From Gemmatimonas sp. (GTDB lineage: Bacteria; Gemmatimonadota; Gemmatimonadetes; Gemmatimonadales; Gemmatimonadaceae): a DNA stretch of 64,000 nt. Numbering within the stretch: the stretch's first letter is position 1; every line of letters starts with the position of its first letter. The notes under the pieces are model-generated. The model was not told the DNA's origin. It saw only the letters and a list, made by a program, of their open reading frames with translations, and searched no databases. The stretch spans positions 60,537 through 124,536 of the forward strand of contig JAABRT010000002.1 in assembly GCA_011390805.1 (NCBI GenBank), in the 5' to 3' direction. Below are positions 26,610 to 36,685 of the stretch, in pieces. A program made the translations under genes and the position numbers.

Positions 26610-27850
26610 CGTCAACAATCCCGGCGCACACCGTCGCCGATACGCAGATCATCCGTTCTCACTTTCCCGCGCTGCAACGTCAGCACGGCGGTGATTCTGT
26701 GGCCTATTTTGATGGTCCGGGCGGCACACAGGTGCCGCGGCGCGTGGTCGAGGCGATGAGCGACTATCTGTATCATCACAACGCCAATACGCACTGGCTC
26801 TACCCCACCAGCGAAGAAACCGACGCGCTCATTCTCAACGCGCGCTCCACGCTGGCCGATTTTCTCGGTGCCACGTCAGATGAAATCGCGTTCGGTGCCA
26901 ACATGACCACGCTCTGGTATCACCTGTCGCGCGCAATCGGACGCACGCTGTCTCCCGGCGACGAAATCATCGTCACAGAACTCGATCACCACGCCAACAT
27001 TGCACCGTGGCAAGCGCTCGCCACCGAGCGCGGTGCGGTGCTCAAGTGGGTGCCGCTCGATTTGCGAACGTCACATCTCGACTTCGACGCGTTCGCCCGG
27101 GCCCTCTCGCCGCGCACAAAAGTCGTGGCGGTTGGCGCCGCTTCCAATGCGCTCGGCACGATCACCGACGTGCGCTCGCTCATTGCCATGGCGCAAGGCA
27201 CCGGTGCTATCACCTGTGTTGACGCGGTGCACTACGCCCCGCATCACCTTGTAGACGTGCGAGACATCGGCTGTGATTTTCTGGCCTGTTCGGCGTACAA
27301 GTTTTACGGTCCGCACGTGGGTGTGATGTATGGCCGGGCAGCAGCCATTTCTGCGCTTGATGTACCCAAGCTGCAGCCGAGTCCTGATGTCGGCTCGGAG
27401 CGACTGGAAACCGGTACACAGAATCACGAAGGCATTGTCGGCGCGGCCGCGGCCGTGGAGTTTCTCGCGTCGCTGGCGCCGGAGTCCATCGGGACGCGGC
27501 GCGATCGGCTGGCCACCACCTTTGACGCGTTACATCACCGCGGTGAACAGCTGGTAGCGCACCTGTGGGAAGGACTCGGTCGCATGCCGTGGATCACGCC
27601 CGTTGGTCCGGCGCCCGGCACCGGTCGTACTTCGACGGTAAGCATGCGGGTGCGCGGTGGCTCGGATGCTGCGGCGCGCGCACTGGCAAAGCGCGGTCTG
27701 TACGCGTCCAACGGCGATTTCTACGCTACCACTGTCGCAGAACGGCTGGGTGCCACCGAAGACGGGCTGCTGCGCATTGGCTGCATGGCGTACACAACCG
27801 ACCGCGAGATCGATCGGTTGCTGGCGGCGCTGCACGATCTTCGCTCGTGA
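26606..27850 (+). CDS. Cysteine desulfurase-like class V aminotransferase
   Basis: This 414-residue PLP enzyme resembles SufS/NifS but belongs to the 'cysteine desulfurase-like' branch. It has FDGPGGTQVPRRVVEAM at the start, VTELDHHANIAPWQAL, CVDAVHYAPHHLVDV and the PLP lysine in ACSAYKFYGPHVG. A persulfide-carrying active-site cysteine loop as in SufS was not recognised, so the reaction may differ (lyase or desulfurase). It overlaps the oxidoreductase stop and the next GTG by four bases at each end, which argues for coordinated production. Confidence 0.85.
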   Translation: MTSTIPAHTVADTQIIRSHFPALQRQHGGDSVAYFDGPGGTQVPRRVVEAMSDYLYHHNANTHWLYPTSEETDALILNARSTLADFLGATSDEIAFGANMTTLWYHLSRAIGRTLSPGDEIIVTELDHHANIAPWQALATERGAVLKWVPLDLRTSHLDFDAFARALSPRTKVVAVGAASNALGTITDVRSLIAMAQGTGAITCVDAVHYAPHHLVDVRDIGCDFLACSAYKFYGPHVGVMYGRAAAISALDVPKLQPSPDVGSERLETGTQNHEGIVGAAAAVEFLASLAPESIGTRRDRLATTFDALHHRGEQLVAHLWEGLGRMPWITPVGPAPGTGRTSTVSMRVRGGSDAAARALAKRGLYASNGDFYATTVAERLGATEDGLLRIGCMAYTTDREIDRLLAALHDLRS

Positions 27851-28707
27851 CGCCGCCCACCAACCTTCACGCACTGCTGCGGGCAGCGCTTCCGGAAATC
27901 CGCCAGCGGGTTGCCGAGGCAACAGTGGTGCGCTGCGAGCTGGCGCTGGTTGAGGGGGAGGTGGCTGTGTCCGCGTCCGACCTGCATTCGGCGGTCATGG
28001 CGCTCGTCGCCAACGCGGCCAGCGCGATGCCTGGTGGTGGCACACTTACGCTGCGCACCGAACACGTCGAAGCCGCCGGCGCGGAGCTCGGTCCTGTACC
28101 GCCGCTTACGCCGGGGCGCTACATGCGGCTAACCGTGCAGGATACCGGCGAGGGGATGGATGAATCGGCGCGCGTCGAAGCCATTGCCCCTGCCGATGGC
28201 GTGTCGCGTGGATTAACCAGTGTGCTGGAGCTGCTGCGCCGGGTGAACGGTGCACTGTGGCTCGACAGCGCGCTCACGCACGGAACGCGCGCCTTTTTGT
28301 ATCTGCCGGTTGATAGCGAGGCGGCCAGCCGCCGTCGTGAAACCGTGTTGCTGGTGGAAGACGAAACGGCCGTGCGCTCGGTGGTGCGCCGCATGCTGCT
28401 GGGGCAGGGTTACGCCGTGCGCGAAGCCCGGGACGGCGAAGCGGCGTTGCGTATGTGGCATGCTGAACGCGCGCACATTCGCGCCGTGATTACTGATGTG
28501 GTGATGCCGGTGATGGGCGGGCGCGACCTCGCGCGCGAGCTCAGGCTGCTGGATCGCGATCTGCCCGTCCTGTTCATCTCCGCCTACGCCGGTGATGAAC
28601 CCGGGTTGCTCGATGGTGTGGACGAGCCACGCCGTTTGCTCACCAAGCCGTTTGCCAACGAAGGGTTGCTACAGGCGCTGCGTGGTTTGCTGGCTGCACC
28701 TGAATGA
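27847..28707 (+). CDS. HATPase-receiver protein without a phosphoacceptor domain
   Basis: This 286-residue protein combines a histidine-kinase-type ATPase domain (N box ALVANAASAMPGGGTL, G1 box VQDTGEGMD, a degenerate G2 region) with a complete receiver domain from about residue 160 (VLLVEDETAVRSVVRRML, phospho-Asp in ITDVVMPVMGG, Lys in LLTKPF). A HisKA/DHp domain with the phospho-accepting histidine is absent. The receiver looks similar in style to that of the hybrid kinase at 36686. The GTG start lies in a GTGA overlap with the aminotransferase gene. It may work with a separate DHp partner or be an inactive sensor. Confidence 0.75.
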   Translation: MTPPTNLHALLRAALPEIRQRVAEATVVRCELALVEGEVAVSASDLHSAVMALVANAASAMPGGGTLTLRTEHVEAAGAELGPVPPLTPGRYMRLTVQDTGEGMDESARVEAIAPADGVSRGLTSVLELLRRVNGALWLDSALTHGTRAFLYLPVDSEAASRRRETVLLVEDETAVRSVVRRMLLGQGYAVREARDGEAALRMWHAERAHIRAVITDVVMPVMGGRDLARELRLLDRDLPVLFISAYAGDEPGLLDGVDEPRRLLTKPFANEGLLQALRGLLAAPE

Positions 28708-29906
28708 TCCCCATGCGCGCCGTTCTGGCATCATGCGCGGTGCTGCTGTCACTCGGCGTTTCCGCATGTGACACAGCCGATGTACCACCGGGTGTTCCGG
28801 ACAACCTGCCGCCAGTGGCAGAGTTTCTGATCTCCGCTGGTGATTCCACGTATTGGGTGCGCAGTGGCGCCGACGGGTTGCGCGTCCGCAGTGCGCCGCT
28901 GCTGCTCACGCGCACTGATGGTGCGTTTCACGAGTTGCGCATTGTCGAACAGACGGTGGACTATCTCGATGCGCAGTTTGTGCGCGAGCAGCTGTACGGA
29001 TTTCCGCTCGACAGTCGCGACTCCATTCTGCTCTTTGATGACGCCACCGTGTCCACCGCACTTGCGCAATGGCAGACGGAGCATCCCGACGAGCAGCCGG
29101 TTGATATTGACGATATCGACGCCCCGGAACCTGCCACATCAGCGACGGACTTTCTCGAAGTCATTGATGTGCACGGTCGTTGGGTGAGCTGGGCGTACGC
29201 GCTCGATGTGGATATCGACGGCGCCGTGGGTCACACGCATTTGCGGCGACGCGGCGTGGTGGACATCACGACCGGGGCAGTCGCGACGCTCGATTCGCTC
29301 ATGTCGTCGTATGAAGCGCGTCGTATTGAGCAACGCGGCCGCGCATCGCTGGATACGATGCTGGAAGTCGTGCGCCAGGCCACCGATGACCGTGCTGCAC
29401 GTGCGAGGGCAACGCTACACACGTTCAGCTTCGATCCGTCGGCGTTTTCCATCACGAACGGCGTGCGCGATCCGGCCATCACGTTTCACATCGCCGGCAC
29501 CGGTGTGGATGGTGAGGCGCTTGAACTGCTGCTGCCGCAGATTACCATCGACAGCACACCGGCGTGGTGGGCCGATGTGCAGCCCACACTTCCGGTCTGG
29601 AGTGACGACTCCTTGCGTGTGCGATGGTCGCACAATGGCTACATGGTGGTCGGCAACGTGGACAGCGCGCGTACGCAGCTCACGTTGTCATTAATGAGCG
29701 ATACCCTCAACGCACGCCCGTGGGCGATTGCGGTGGTGCCCATGCCAACGTATCAGTTCGTCGCACTCGACGTTCCGCCCATCACCGAAACGGTGCGCAC
29801 ATCGCTGCGCCGGGCGTTCGATCGTGCGTCTGGAGATATTCCGTACGCGGTGCGCACCTCCGCCTCGCTGCCCCAACGACTTCAATCGCGATTGTTGCTC
29901 CGATGA
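28704..29906 (+). CDS. Lipoprotein of unknown function
   Basis: This 400-residue protein is not recognised. It starts with a lipoprotein signal peptide (lipobox LGVSAC, Cys about 22), so it should sit in the periplasm or outer membrane. An acidic stretch with Asp-Ile repeats (VDIDDIDAPEP) lies near residue 130, and the later half is beta-rich with DITTGAVATLDSL. There are no obvious catalytic motifs. The ATG lies in an ATGA overlap with the HATPase-receiver gene and its own TGA overlaps the thioesterase ATG; an ATG three codons on is possible. Confidence 0.7.
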   Translation: MIPMRAVLASCAVLLSLGVSACDTADVPPGVPDNLPPVAEFLISAGDSTYWVRSGADGLRVRSAPLLLTRTDGAFHELRIVEQTVDYLDAQFVREQLYGFPLDSRDSILLFDDATVSTALAQWQTEHPDEQPVDIDDIDAPEPATSATDFLEVIDVHGRWVSWAYALDVDIDGAVGHTHLRRRGVVDITTGAVATLDSLMSSYEARRIEQRGRASLDTMLEVVRQATDDRAARARATLHTFSFDPSAFSITNGVRDPAITFHIAGTGVDGEALELLLPQITIDSTPAWWADVQPTLPVWSDDSLRVRWSHNGYMVVGNVDSARTQLTLSLMSDTLNARPWAIAVVPMPTYQFVALDVPPITETVRTSLRRAFDRASGDIPYAVRTSASLPQRLQSRLLLR

Positions 29907-30436
29907 GCTTTCGTCCTCCACGTTCCGTTGCTGACAGTGCCCATGTCTCCAGCGAGCTGATCATGCCGCAGGACGCCAACATCCTTGGCCACGTGTTTGG
30001 TGGTGCCATCATGGCGATGGTCGACAAGGCGGCGGCGGTGGCTGCATTCCGGCACGCTCGTGCCAACTGCGTGACAGCGTCCATTGATCGCGTGGATTTC
30101 AAGGAACCCATTCACGTTGGTGAGCTGGTGTCATGCCTGGCGTCGGTGAACTACGTAGGCACCACGAGCATGGAGGTTGGTGTGCGCGTGGAATCGGAAG
30201 ATCTCATTTCCGGTATCCGGCGACATACGAACACCTGCTACCTCACGTTCGTCGCCATCGATCGCAACGGTCGTCCCGTACCGGTGCCGCAGGTCGTGCC
30301 CGAAACGGAGGAGGAGAAGCGTCGCTACGCGGCTGCTCAGGCCCGTCGTCGGCGCCGCCTTGAAGAGCGGCAAGCTGAAGCCGGCGCCCCGCGCACATCG
30401 GCTGTCCCTGCAGCCGATCCCGCCACGACGGGTTGA
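29903..30436 (+). CDS. Acyl-CoA thioesterase (hotdog fold, YciA type)
   Basis: This 177-residue protein carries the YciA/BFIT-like hotdog signature: MPQDANILGHVFGGAIMAMVD, then ASIDRVDFKEPIHVGELV and GTTSMEVGVRV. The Asn/Asp and Gly-rich helix form the active site that hydrolyses acyl-CoA to acid and CoA. After about residue 135 there is a charged Arg/Glu-rich tail ending in Ala/Pro sequence, longer than usual. It closes the five-gene overlapping chain. The stop codon lies within the first of two direct repeats shared with the end of the RNase Z gene. Confidence 0.88.
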   Translation: MSFRPPRSVADSAHVSSELIMPQDANILGHVFGGAIMAMVDKAAAVAAFRHARANCVTASIDRVDFKEPIHVGELVSCLASVNYVGTTSMEVGVRVESEDLISGIRRHTNTCYLTFVAIDRNGRPVPVPQVVPETEEEKRRYAAAQARRRRRLEERQAEAGAPRTSAVPAADPATTG

Positions 30437-30483
30437 TCAGGAATCACTGCGGCCGGCTGATCAGGAAACCGCCGCGGCCGGCT
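30435..30483. repeat. Imperfect direct repeat holding both convergent stop codons
   Basis: Two copies of about 24 bases (30435-30458 and 30459-30483) begin with gatcaggaa and end in gcggccggct. The tgatca of copy 1 provides the thioesterase TGA on the plus strand; that of copy 2 provides the RNase Z TGA on the minus strand. Confidence 0.7.
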
Positions 30484-31402
30484 CTTCCACCAGCGGCAGG
30501 ACGATTTCCATGCCATCGCGCGCAATCTGCGTATTGTCAAAAACGGCTCTGGCTTCGGCTTCCAGCAGGTGCGTCTCGCGCGAGTAGCGGGCGGAAATGT
30601 GTGTCAGGATGAGGCGCCGCGCGCCCGCCCCTTTGGCTACGGCGGCGGCCTCGGCGGCGGTGGAGTGGCCGGTTTCGATAGCCCGCTCCAGTTCGTCGCT
30701 CGCAAAGGTTGCCTCGTGTACGAGCACATCGGCGTCGTAGGCGGCCGCGATGACACTCTCACACGGACGGGTATCGCCGCTGAATACAATTTTGCGACCC
30801 CGTCTGGCGTCCCCCACCAGCATCTGCGGCGAGATCTGTCGTCCATCGGGCAGCGTGACCGTTTCCCCTTTGTGCAGACGACCCCACAGCGGTCCTTCAG
30901 GCACGCCCATGCTGCGGGCGAGGTCGGGGTTGAAGCGTCCGAGTCGATCATGTTCGGCCACAGCGTACCCCAAGGCTCGCGTAGGGCCGTGGTCGACGGG
31001 GAAAGTAAGGATCTGGTAGTCTTTGCGTTGCAGCGCGGAGCCTGCTTCAATTTCGGTCACAGTGACCGGGAAGCTGAGGCGGTCGCCCCCCAGGGTGATG
31101 CATTGGCGCAACGTGTTGCCTGAGCCACGGGGTGACCAAAGTCGCAATGCCTCAGTCCGCCCTTGTAACGCCATGGTACGCAGCAGGCCGGTAAGACCAA
31201 GAATGTGATCACCGTGCGTGTGCGTAAAAAAGATATCGTCGAGCCCGAACGAAACGCCGTAGCGCATCATCTGACGCTGCGTGCCTTCCCCACAGTCGAA
31301 GAGCAGCGTCTCTCCCTCGCGAACGACGGCTAGTGCGGTCACGCCGCGCTCAATTGTGGGGCGCGCGGCGGAGGTTCCGAGAAAGCGTAGAGAAAACGGC
31401 AT
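30461..31402 (-). CDS. rnz: Ribonuclease Z
   Basis: This 313-residue metallo-beta-lactamase endonuclease trims tRNA 3' ends. It shows the RNase Z start LRFLGTSAARPTIERG, LLFDCGEGTQRQMM, the zinc motif FFTHTHGDHILGLTGLL, FSGDTRP and the late HIS ARYS segment (LILTHISARYS). It fits a genome whose tRNA genes here do not encode CCA, since such precursors need RNase Z and CCA addition. The ATG at 31402 matches the conserved N-terminus; the frame stays open upstream but without similarity. It converges on the thioesterase gene with a 24-base gap. Confidence 0.93.
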   Translation of the reverse strand: MPFSLRFLGTSAARPTIERGVTALAVVREGETLLFDCGEGTQRQMMRYGVSFGLDDIFFTHTHGDHILGLTGLLRTMALQGRTEALRLWSPRGSGNTLRQCITLGGDRLSFPVTVTEIEAGSALQRKDYQILTFPVDHGPTRALGYAVAEHDRLGRFNPDLARSMGVPEGPLWGRLHKGETVTLPDGRQISPQMLVGDARRGRKIVFSGDTRPCESVIAAAYDADVLVHEATFASDELERAIETGHSTAAEAAAVAKGAGARRLILTHISARYSRETHLLEAEARAVFDNTQIARDGMEIVLPLVEEPAAAVS

Positions 31403-32040
31403 CGCGCAATATACCGCCCGCGGCCCAAGGCTTGCATAGGAATGCCAGTAGTGTGACGGTCGCGTGTTGGCCAAAGCCGGACATGCGGGCTGATCGCAAC
31501 GTGGCACCAAAGTTGAAGCAGGTTCACCGCATCGCCAAGGAGAATCAGATGACGGGAAAGAGCAAACGCGGTTTCGCCTCAATGGACAAAGAGCGTCAGC
31601 GCGAAATCGCCGCCAAGGGTGGCAAGGCAGCACATGCCAAAGGAACAGCACACGTGTGGACGGCTGCCGAAGCCCGCGAAGCGGGACGCAAGGGCGGCGA
31701 GGCAGTGAGCCAGGATCGCTCGCACATGTCGGCCATCGGCAAAGAAGGTGGCGAATCGCGCAGCGCAGCACTTCGTGCAGCACGCGCGCGTCGGGCCCAG
31801 GAGCAGCAGTTCCAGCGCGTGGCCAGCACGGGCTTCCCCGTGACGGGCGACCGCGAGGTACCGCTTCCCATGAGCGTGGAAGGCCGCGCACGCGCCGAAA
31901 CCCCGGCGCGCATGGTTGCTGCCAGCGTGCCGCTGGTGGAAGGTCTCGCAGACGTCAAGTCAAACGCCAACGTAGATGACCGTGCTCACGAGCATCCTCC
32001 GGAGCACTCATCGGAAATTCCCGCCCGCTCCGGCGCGTCA

Positions 32041-33051
<1,011 letters not shown>

Positions 33052-33084
33052 CTGGTCGGGGGACGTGGGTGATACCGACAGAAG

Positions 33085-34530
33085 TTAACGCAGCGTCTCT
33101 TCTCCCCACGCACGCACGTAGCGCCCGACATCAAACTTTTTGCCTGCGCGCGATGTCAGCATGGGACGCAAACCACCCCAGATGGGTTTGTTGCCCCACG
33201 AACGATCCCACAATCCAAGGCACCACATGATGCCGCCCACACTGTTGGGGTCGCGACCGTCGAGCGCGTACTTGTCATTGAGATGAAACATCCACGCGCG
33301 TGCATCTTCGTACGTGGGCGCCCAGCGCACGATCTGCTTTCCCCACAGCATACGTGCGTAGTTGTGAATCACACCGCGCTGCACCAGCTGCCGTTGCGAC
33401 GCATTCCACAGCGCATCACCCGTCTCGGCCGCTTCAAGCTGTTGCAACGTGTACGTCTCCGGCCGCTCGTCGTGCTGGTGCGCCGCCATTGTCCGCTGAA
33501 TCCAGTCGGGCAGGGCATCGAGCTGATCAAAGCGCGGTGTGAACAGACACCAGTTGTACGACAGCTCGCGCCACGTGGTTACCTGATCCACAAACGCCGT
33601 GACATTCTCTTCTCCGGCATCACTGTTTAGTGCAGCCCGCACGACTTCAGCGGCAGAGACATGTCCGTAGTGCAGGTCGGGCGACAGATGACTGGTATAA
33701 TCATCTGCCGCCTCATTGCGACGTGCGTTGTATTCACCAAGCCGCTCATGCACAAAGGTCTGCAACCGTTGCGCGGCGGCGGGCGCCCCCGGTGTGAACT
33801 GCGCCACCGGCGTCACGTCGTGGTCGATCTCGCAGGTGGCAACCGCCTTGGCAATGGCGGCATCGTCGAGATCCAGCAGCGGCAGTGCCTCAACTTCGCG
33901 CGCATGATCAATGGTTTGCTGCACATCGCGGCTCAACGCAGTGCGCGCTGTACGCTCTTCAACCGGTTCCAGCGAAACATCGCGCAGCTTGGCCAACTTC
34001 GGACGGATGGTGCGCGCCGCCCATTCGGCTTTGGTGAGCAAACCGCTGGGCACCACGCAGCTGCTTTCCACCGCCAGCAGCTGACAGGAGACGCGTTCAC
34101 CCAGTCGCCAGGTGCGCGCATCCACACCGGCCGTGGGAAAGCGATCGGTCACCACGAGATAGGCGTTGGCAGCCAACCGGTCAACCACGCGCCGGTCATC
34201 GTCACGACGCCGACGCAGCACAAACTGGTAGTGCCATCCGTATTCCTGCGCGAGGCGAGCGGTTTCGCGCGCCGCCAGCAAAATGTGCTGCGTATGCCGA
34301 TCACTCGCGTGCGGGTACGTGGGATCGACGCCCTGATGAATGAGCAGTGGTTTATTAACCTTGTCCGCCGCCCGCACCGCTGCACGCAGCGCCCAGTTTT
34401 CATGCAGTCGCTGCGTACTCTGCATCCAGTACAGCACGTAGTTCCCATCAGGCTGCGTGCGTTTGCTGTTGACGGTGGTGGTGCGCGCTACCAGTTGGTC
34501 GCGCACGTAGTCCGAGTCGAGTGAATGCAC
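33085..34530 (-). CDS. Class II deoxyribodipyrimidine photolyase
   Basis: This protein of about 481 residues repairs cyclobutane dimers with FAD and blue light. It has class II features: YVLYWMQSTQRLHENWAL near the N-terminus, VVPSGLLTKAEWAARTIRPK, FVDQVTTWRELSYNWC, RGVIHNYARMLWGKQI and the C-terminal LDGRDPNSVGGIMWCLGLWDR. The likely start is GTG at 34530, about 30 residues before the conserved core. The frame stays open further upstream through a 12-bp repeat that would encode Asn/His/Thr repeats; those are probably untranslated. It is unrelated to the photolyase-family gene at 20216. Confidence 0.92.
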   Translation of the reverse strand: MHSLDSDYVRDQLVARTTTVNSKRTQPDGNYVLYWMQSTQRLHENWALRAAVRAADKVNKPLLIHQGVDPTYPHASDRHTQHILLAARETARLAQEYGWHYQFVLRRRRDDDRRVVDRLAANAYLVVTDRFPTAGVDARTWRLGERVSCQLLAVESSCVVPSGLLTKAEWAARTIRPKLAKLRDVSLEPVEERTARTALSRDVQQTIDHAREVEALPLLDLDDAAIAKAVATCEIDHDVTPVAQFTPGAPAAAQRLQTFVHERLGEYNARRNEAADDYTSHLSPDLHYGHVSAAEVVRAALNSDAGEENVTAFVDQVTTWRELSYNWCLFTPRFDQLDALPDWIQRTMAAHQHDERPETYTLQQLEAAETGDALWNASQRQLVQRGVIHNYARMLWGKQIVRWAPTYEDARAWMFHLNDKYALDGRDPNSVGGIMWCLGLWDRSWGNKPIWGGLRPMLTSRAGKKFDVGRYVRAWGEETLR

Positions 34531-34536
34531 GCTGCT

Positions 34537-34596
34537 CGTAAACTTGCTGGTCAAGTTGCTGGTGTGGTTGCGGGTGTGATTGCCGGTCGGGTTGCC
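34537..34596. repeat. Five degenerate 12-bp tandem repeats next to the photolyase start
   Basis: Units on the plus strand are cgtaaacttgct, ggtcaagttgct, ggtgtggttgcg, ggtgtgattgcc and ggtcgggttgcc. They end six bases before the GTG proposed as start of the class II photolyase, so they occupy its leader, or an N-terminal extension if an earlier start is used. Confidence 0.8.
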
Positions 34597-34865
34597 CGTT
34601 ATGAGGGGCAAAACGGAGCGCGGGAAGTCGGGGTTCCGCGCAGGCACAACAAGACCGATCGTCAAGACGCAGGAATCACCGTGCACATCGTCATACAACC
34701 GGAGCGCAGCGTCATGCTGTGACGTTACGGCATTCCATTCGTCTTTGCCTTGACAGCCGTTCGGCGCACACTAGCTTCAGCAGAATCCGCAGAACTGGTG
34801 CCTTGTGCACAAGAACTGCCGGACGGCGTTCCGCGCCGGTCAGCGCCTTTGGCGTTTTACCAAGC
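34597..34865. other. Non-coding stretch between photolyase leader and tRNA-Ala
   Basis: With the repeat above it makes a 335-base gene-free interval. It contains a promoter-like element (34750-34777) for the tRNA and presumably the photolyase promoter on the other strand, which I could not place. No convincing small gene was seen. Confidence 0.5.
34750..34777 (+). promoter_or_regulatory. Promoter-like element upstream of tRNA-Ala
   Basis: A perfect TTGACA (34750-34755) is followed after 16 bases by TAGCTT (34772-34777). It would start transcription roughly 80 bases before the tRNA. Confidence 0.45.
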
Positions 34866-34938
34866 GGGGCTGTAGCTCAGCTGGGAGAGCGCTGCATTCG
34901 CATTGCAGAGGTCAGGGGTTCGAGCCCCCTCAGCTCCA
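34866..34938 (+). tRNA. tRNA-Ala (anticodon CGC)
   Basis: The 73-base sequence folds as a cloverleaf: acceptor GGGGCTG pairs with CAGCTCC (one G-U), D arm GCTC...GAGC, anticodon stem CTGCA/TGCAG with loop TTCGCAT, and T arm AGGGG/CCCCT around TTCGAGC. Anticodon CGC reads GCG. The 3' CCA is not encoded. Confidence 0.95.
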
Positions 34939-35204
34939 TCAAAGATTCGTTCGCAGTACCAGATAGCAGTGCCGTTGTTGCAGATTTGAGACGTGGAACC
35001 CGTGGCCGAAATCCGGGTATCATGTGAGAATAGAAAACGAAGGACAGCCCGCCATCGTCCGGTAGGACGGAGAGTTCCAATGGCGATGCGTGAGGCACCT
35101 TCTGCGACTCTTGACGAAGAGATCGCCAGGTGAGATTCGACGGAATCCACCGCGCCCGCCGCAGCCAAATGGTTGCGGCGAAGTCGTATCCGGGAGTGCC
35201 GTTT

Positions 35205-36581
35205 TCACTTGCCGCGATCCGCGCGGCCAGCGCTGTCCCCGCTGTCCCCGCTGGCACCGCTGGCTAGCGGCAGCGCCTGCAGGTCTTGCATGAGCGCCTG
35301 CATGGCCTGCGACAGAAAGTCCGCCTCCTCGCGCTCCACCCGCCCCGCAAAATCATCCACGGCCGTGAAGCCGAGATTGCCAATCCATCGCATGATGGCG
35401 CTCTCGCTCACTGCCAGTTCGGTACGTCGGTGAATCGCGGACTGACCGCCAGGTAGCCGCTTGACACTCAGCCGCGCTGTTACCCCGTTGCCCGCAAACG
35501 GGCGATCAAGTGGACCGCGTACCAGTCGGCCTGCAATCGGCGGAAGATCCCAGTCGGGAGGCGTGGCAAATCGGAAGTCCCACCCCACCTCGTTTGGCGT
35601 ATCCACAAAAACGAACCGTCCGCGCATGTCACGCACCCCCACCGTGAACAGGCCGAACTTTGCCGACATGCTGACATCAAGTCGCAGGGTATCAGGCCTG
35701 TCGCGCGTTGGACCTTCCAGCGGCTGCAGCTCTCCTCCTTTCGAACGGAACCGGAGCATGATCCACTCACGCTGTCCCTCCGCCACAAACCACACATCGT
35801 TGGCGTGCACGCCGGTGACCGCACGGTCGCGCAAGGTGAAACGGTACTGGGCGGGGAAGATGTACTTTCGCAGGTAGCGCGCGAAGTCCGGAAACTCAGC
35901 CGCCATGCGGTCGCCTTGCAGGCGCAGCCCCAGCGTTACGAGATACGAGCCGTCGGCCAAGGCGGTGGTGCGGATGCTGTCCAGACGGGCCAGCCTGCCA
36001 AACGACAGAGCGGCGCGCGGCACGGTGCTTCGATAATCAGCGCGGATAACCGAAGCGGGGCGTTCAGCCGAGCGCAGTAGCGCCGAAAAGACCTCGCCAA
36101 TGGACTGCGGCGTGACCGGACCGATCGCCTGGTCAACTTGCGTTCGCCATCGGTGGTCTCCGCCGGGCAGCGTATCGAGTGAAATGTAGTGTCGCGAATC
36201 GCCCAGGCGGGATGGAAGAGCAACCCCCGGGCGTGAAGTGAGCTGATAGTGTCCGTTAACAATACGACCGGACGCCGAAAGCTCCCGCAGGGAGCCCGTG
36301 ACGCTGGTCCAAACCGTGTCGTCTTGTACTTTACTGGGCGCCAGCGCATAGCGCGCCAGACGCATGCGTGCATAATCGTACCGTGCATCACGCGCCGGTT
36401 CGTCAAAACGCATTTGTACACTGGAAGCCACCTGCGACGCCGCAGTCCGCGCTTCCGCGGGGCTGTTGGCGTACGCCCGCACTACCGAGTCACAACCGAG
36501 CAGCAGCGGCAGTAGCAGAGCAGTAGTAGGTCTTGCGACAGTGACGAGCCAGTGCTGGCAGGATGGACGAGGTCGGTTCAC
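35205..36581 (-). CDS. Putative lipoprotein of unknown function
   Basis: This 458-residue protein begins with a hydrophobic signal (TTALLLPLLLGCDS) whose cysteine at about 30 could be lipidated. The rest is a soluble, beta-rich body without recognised catalytic motifs; local patterns such as NDVWFVAEGQREWIMLRF and GWDFRFATPPDWDLPP could form a carbohydrate- or lipid-binding sandwich but this is not demonstrable. The C-terminus is Gly/Asp/Ser-rich, encoded by short ctgtccccg-type repeats near 35236. The GTG at 36581 is the only start that includes the signal. It is divergent from the hybrid kinase gene. Confidence 0.7.
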   Translation of the reverse strand: MNRPRPSCQHWLVTVARPTTALLLPLLLGCDSVVRAYANSPAEARTAASQVASSVQMRFDEPARDARYDYARMRLARYALAPSKVQDDTVWTSVTGSLRELSASGRIVNGHYQLTSRPGVALPSRLGDSRHYISLDTLPGGDHRWRTQVDQAIGPVTPQSIGEVFSALLRSAERPASVIRADYRSTVPRAALSFGRLARLDSIRTTALADGSYLVTLGLRLQGDRMAAEFPDFARYLRKYIFPAQYRFTLRDRAVTGVHANDVWFVAEGQREWIMLRFRSKGGELQPLEGPTRDRPDTLRLDVSMSAKFGLFTVGVRDMRGRFVFVDTPNEVGWDFRFATPPDWDLPPIAGRLVRGPLDRPFAGNGVTARLSVKRLPGGQSAIHRRTELAVSESAIMRWIGNLGFTAVDDFAGRVEREEADFLSQAMQALMQDLQALPLASGASGDSGDSAGRADRGK

Positions 36582-36685
36582 AGCTACATTCTACACGCTT
36601 GGCTCGTTTCCGATTCGATGCGCTTGCACCTGTTACGCTGCCGTTCGCCGTACTTCTGCCCGCCAATTCCACGCCACCAGCGTCC

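Noticed and set aside
33661..34524. Plus-strand frame of 287 codons opposite the class II photolyase
   Set aside because: It is a mirror of GC-rich coding sequence; the photolyase frame has all family motifs.
34877..35257. Minus-strand frame overlapping tRNA-Ala with the ELRGLEPLTSAMRM pattern
   Set aside because: This peptide is the reverse translation of a tRNA gene, a well-known false gene.
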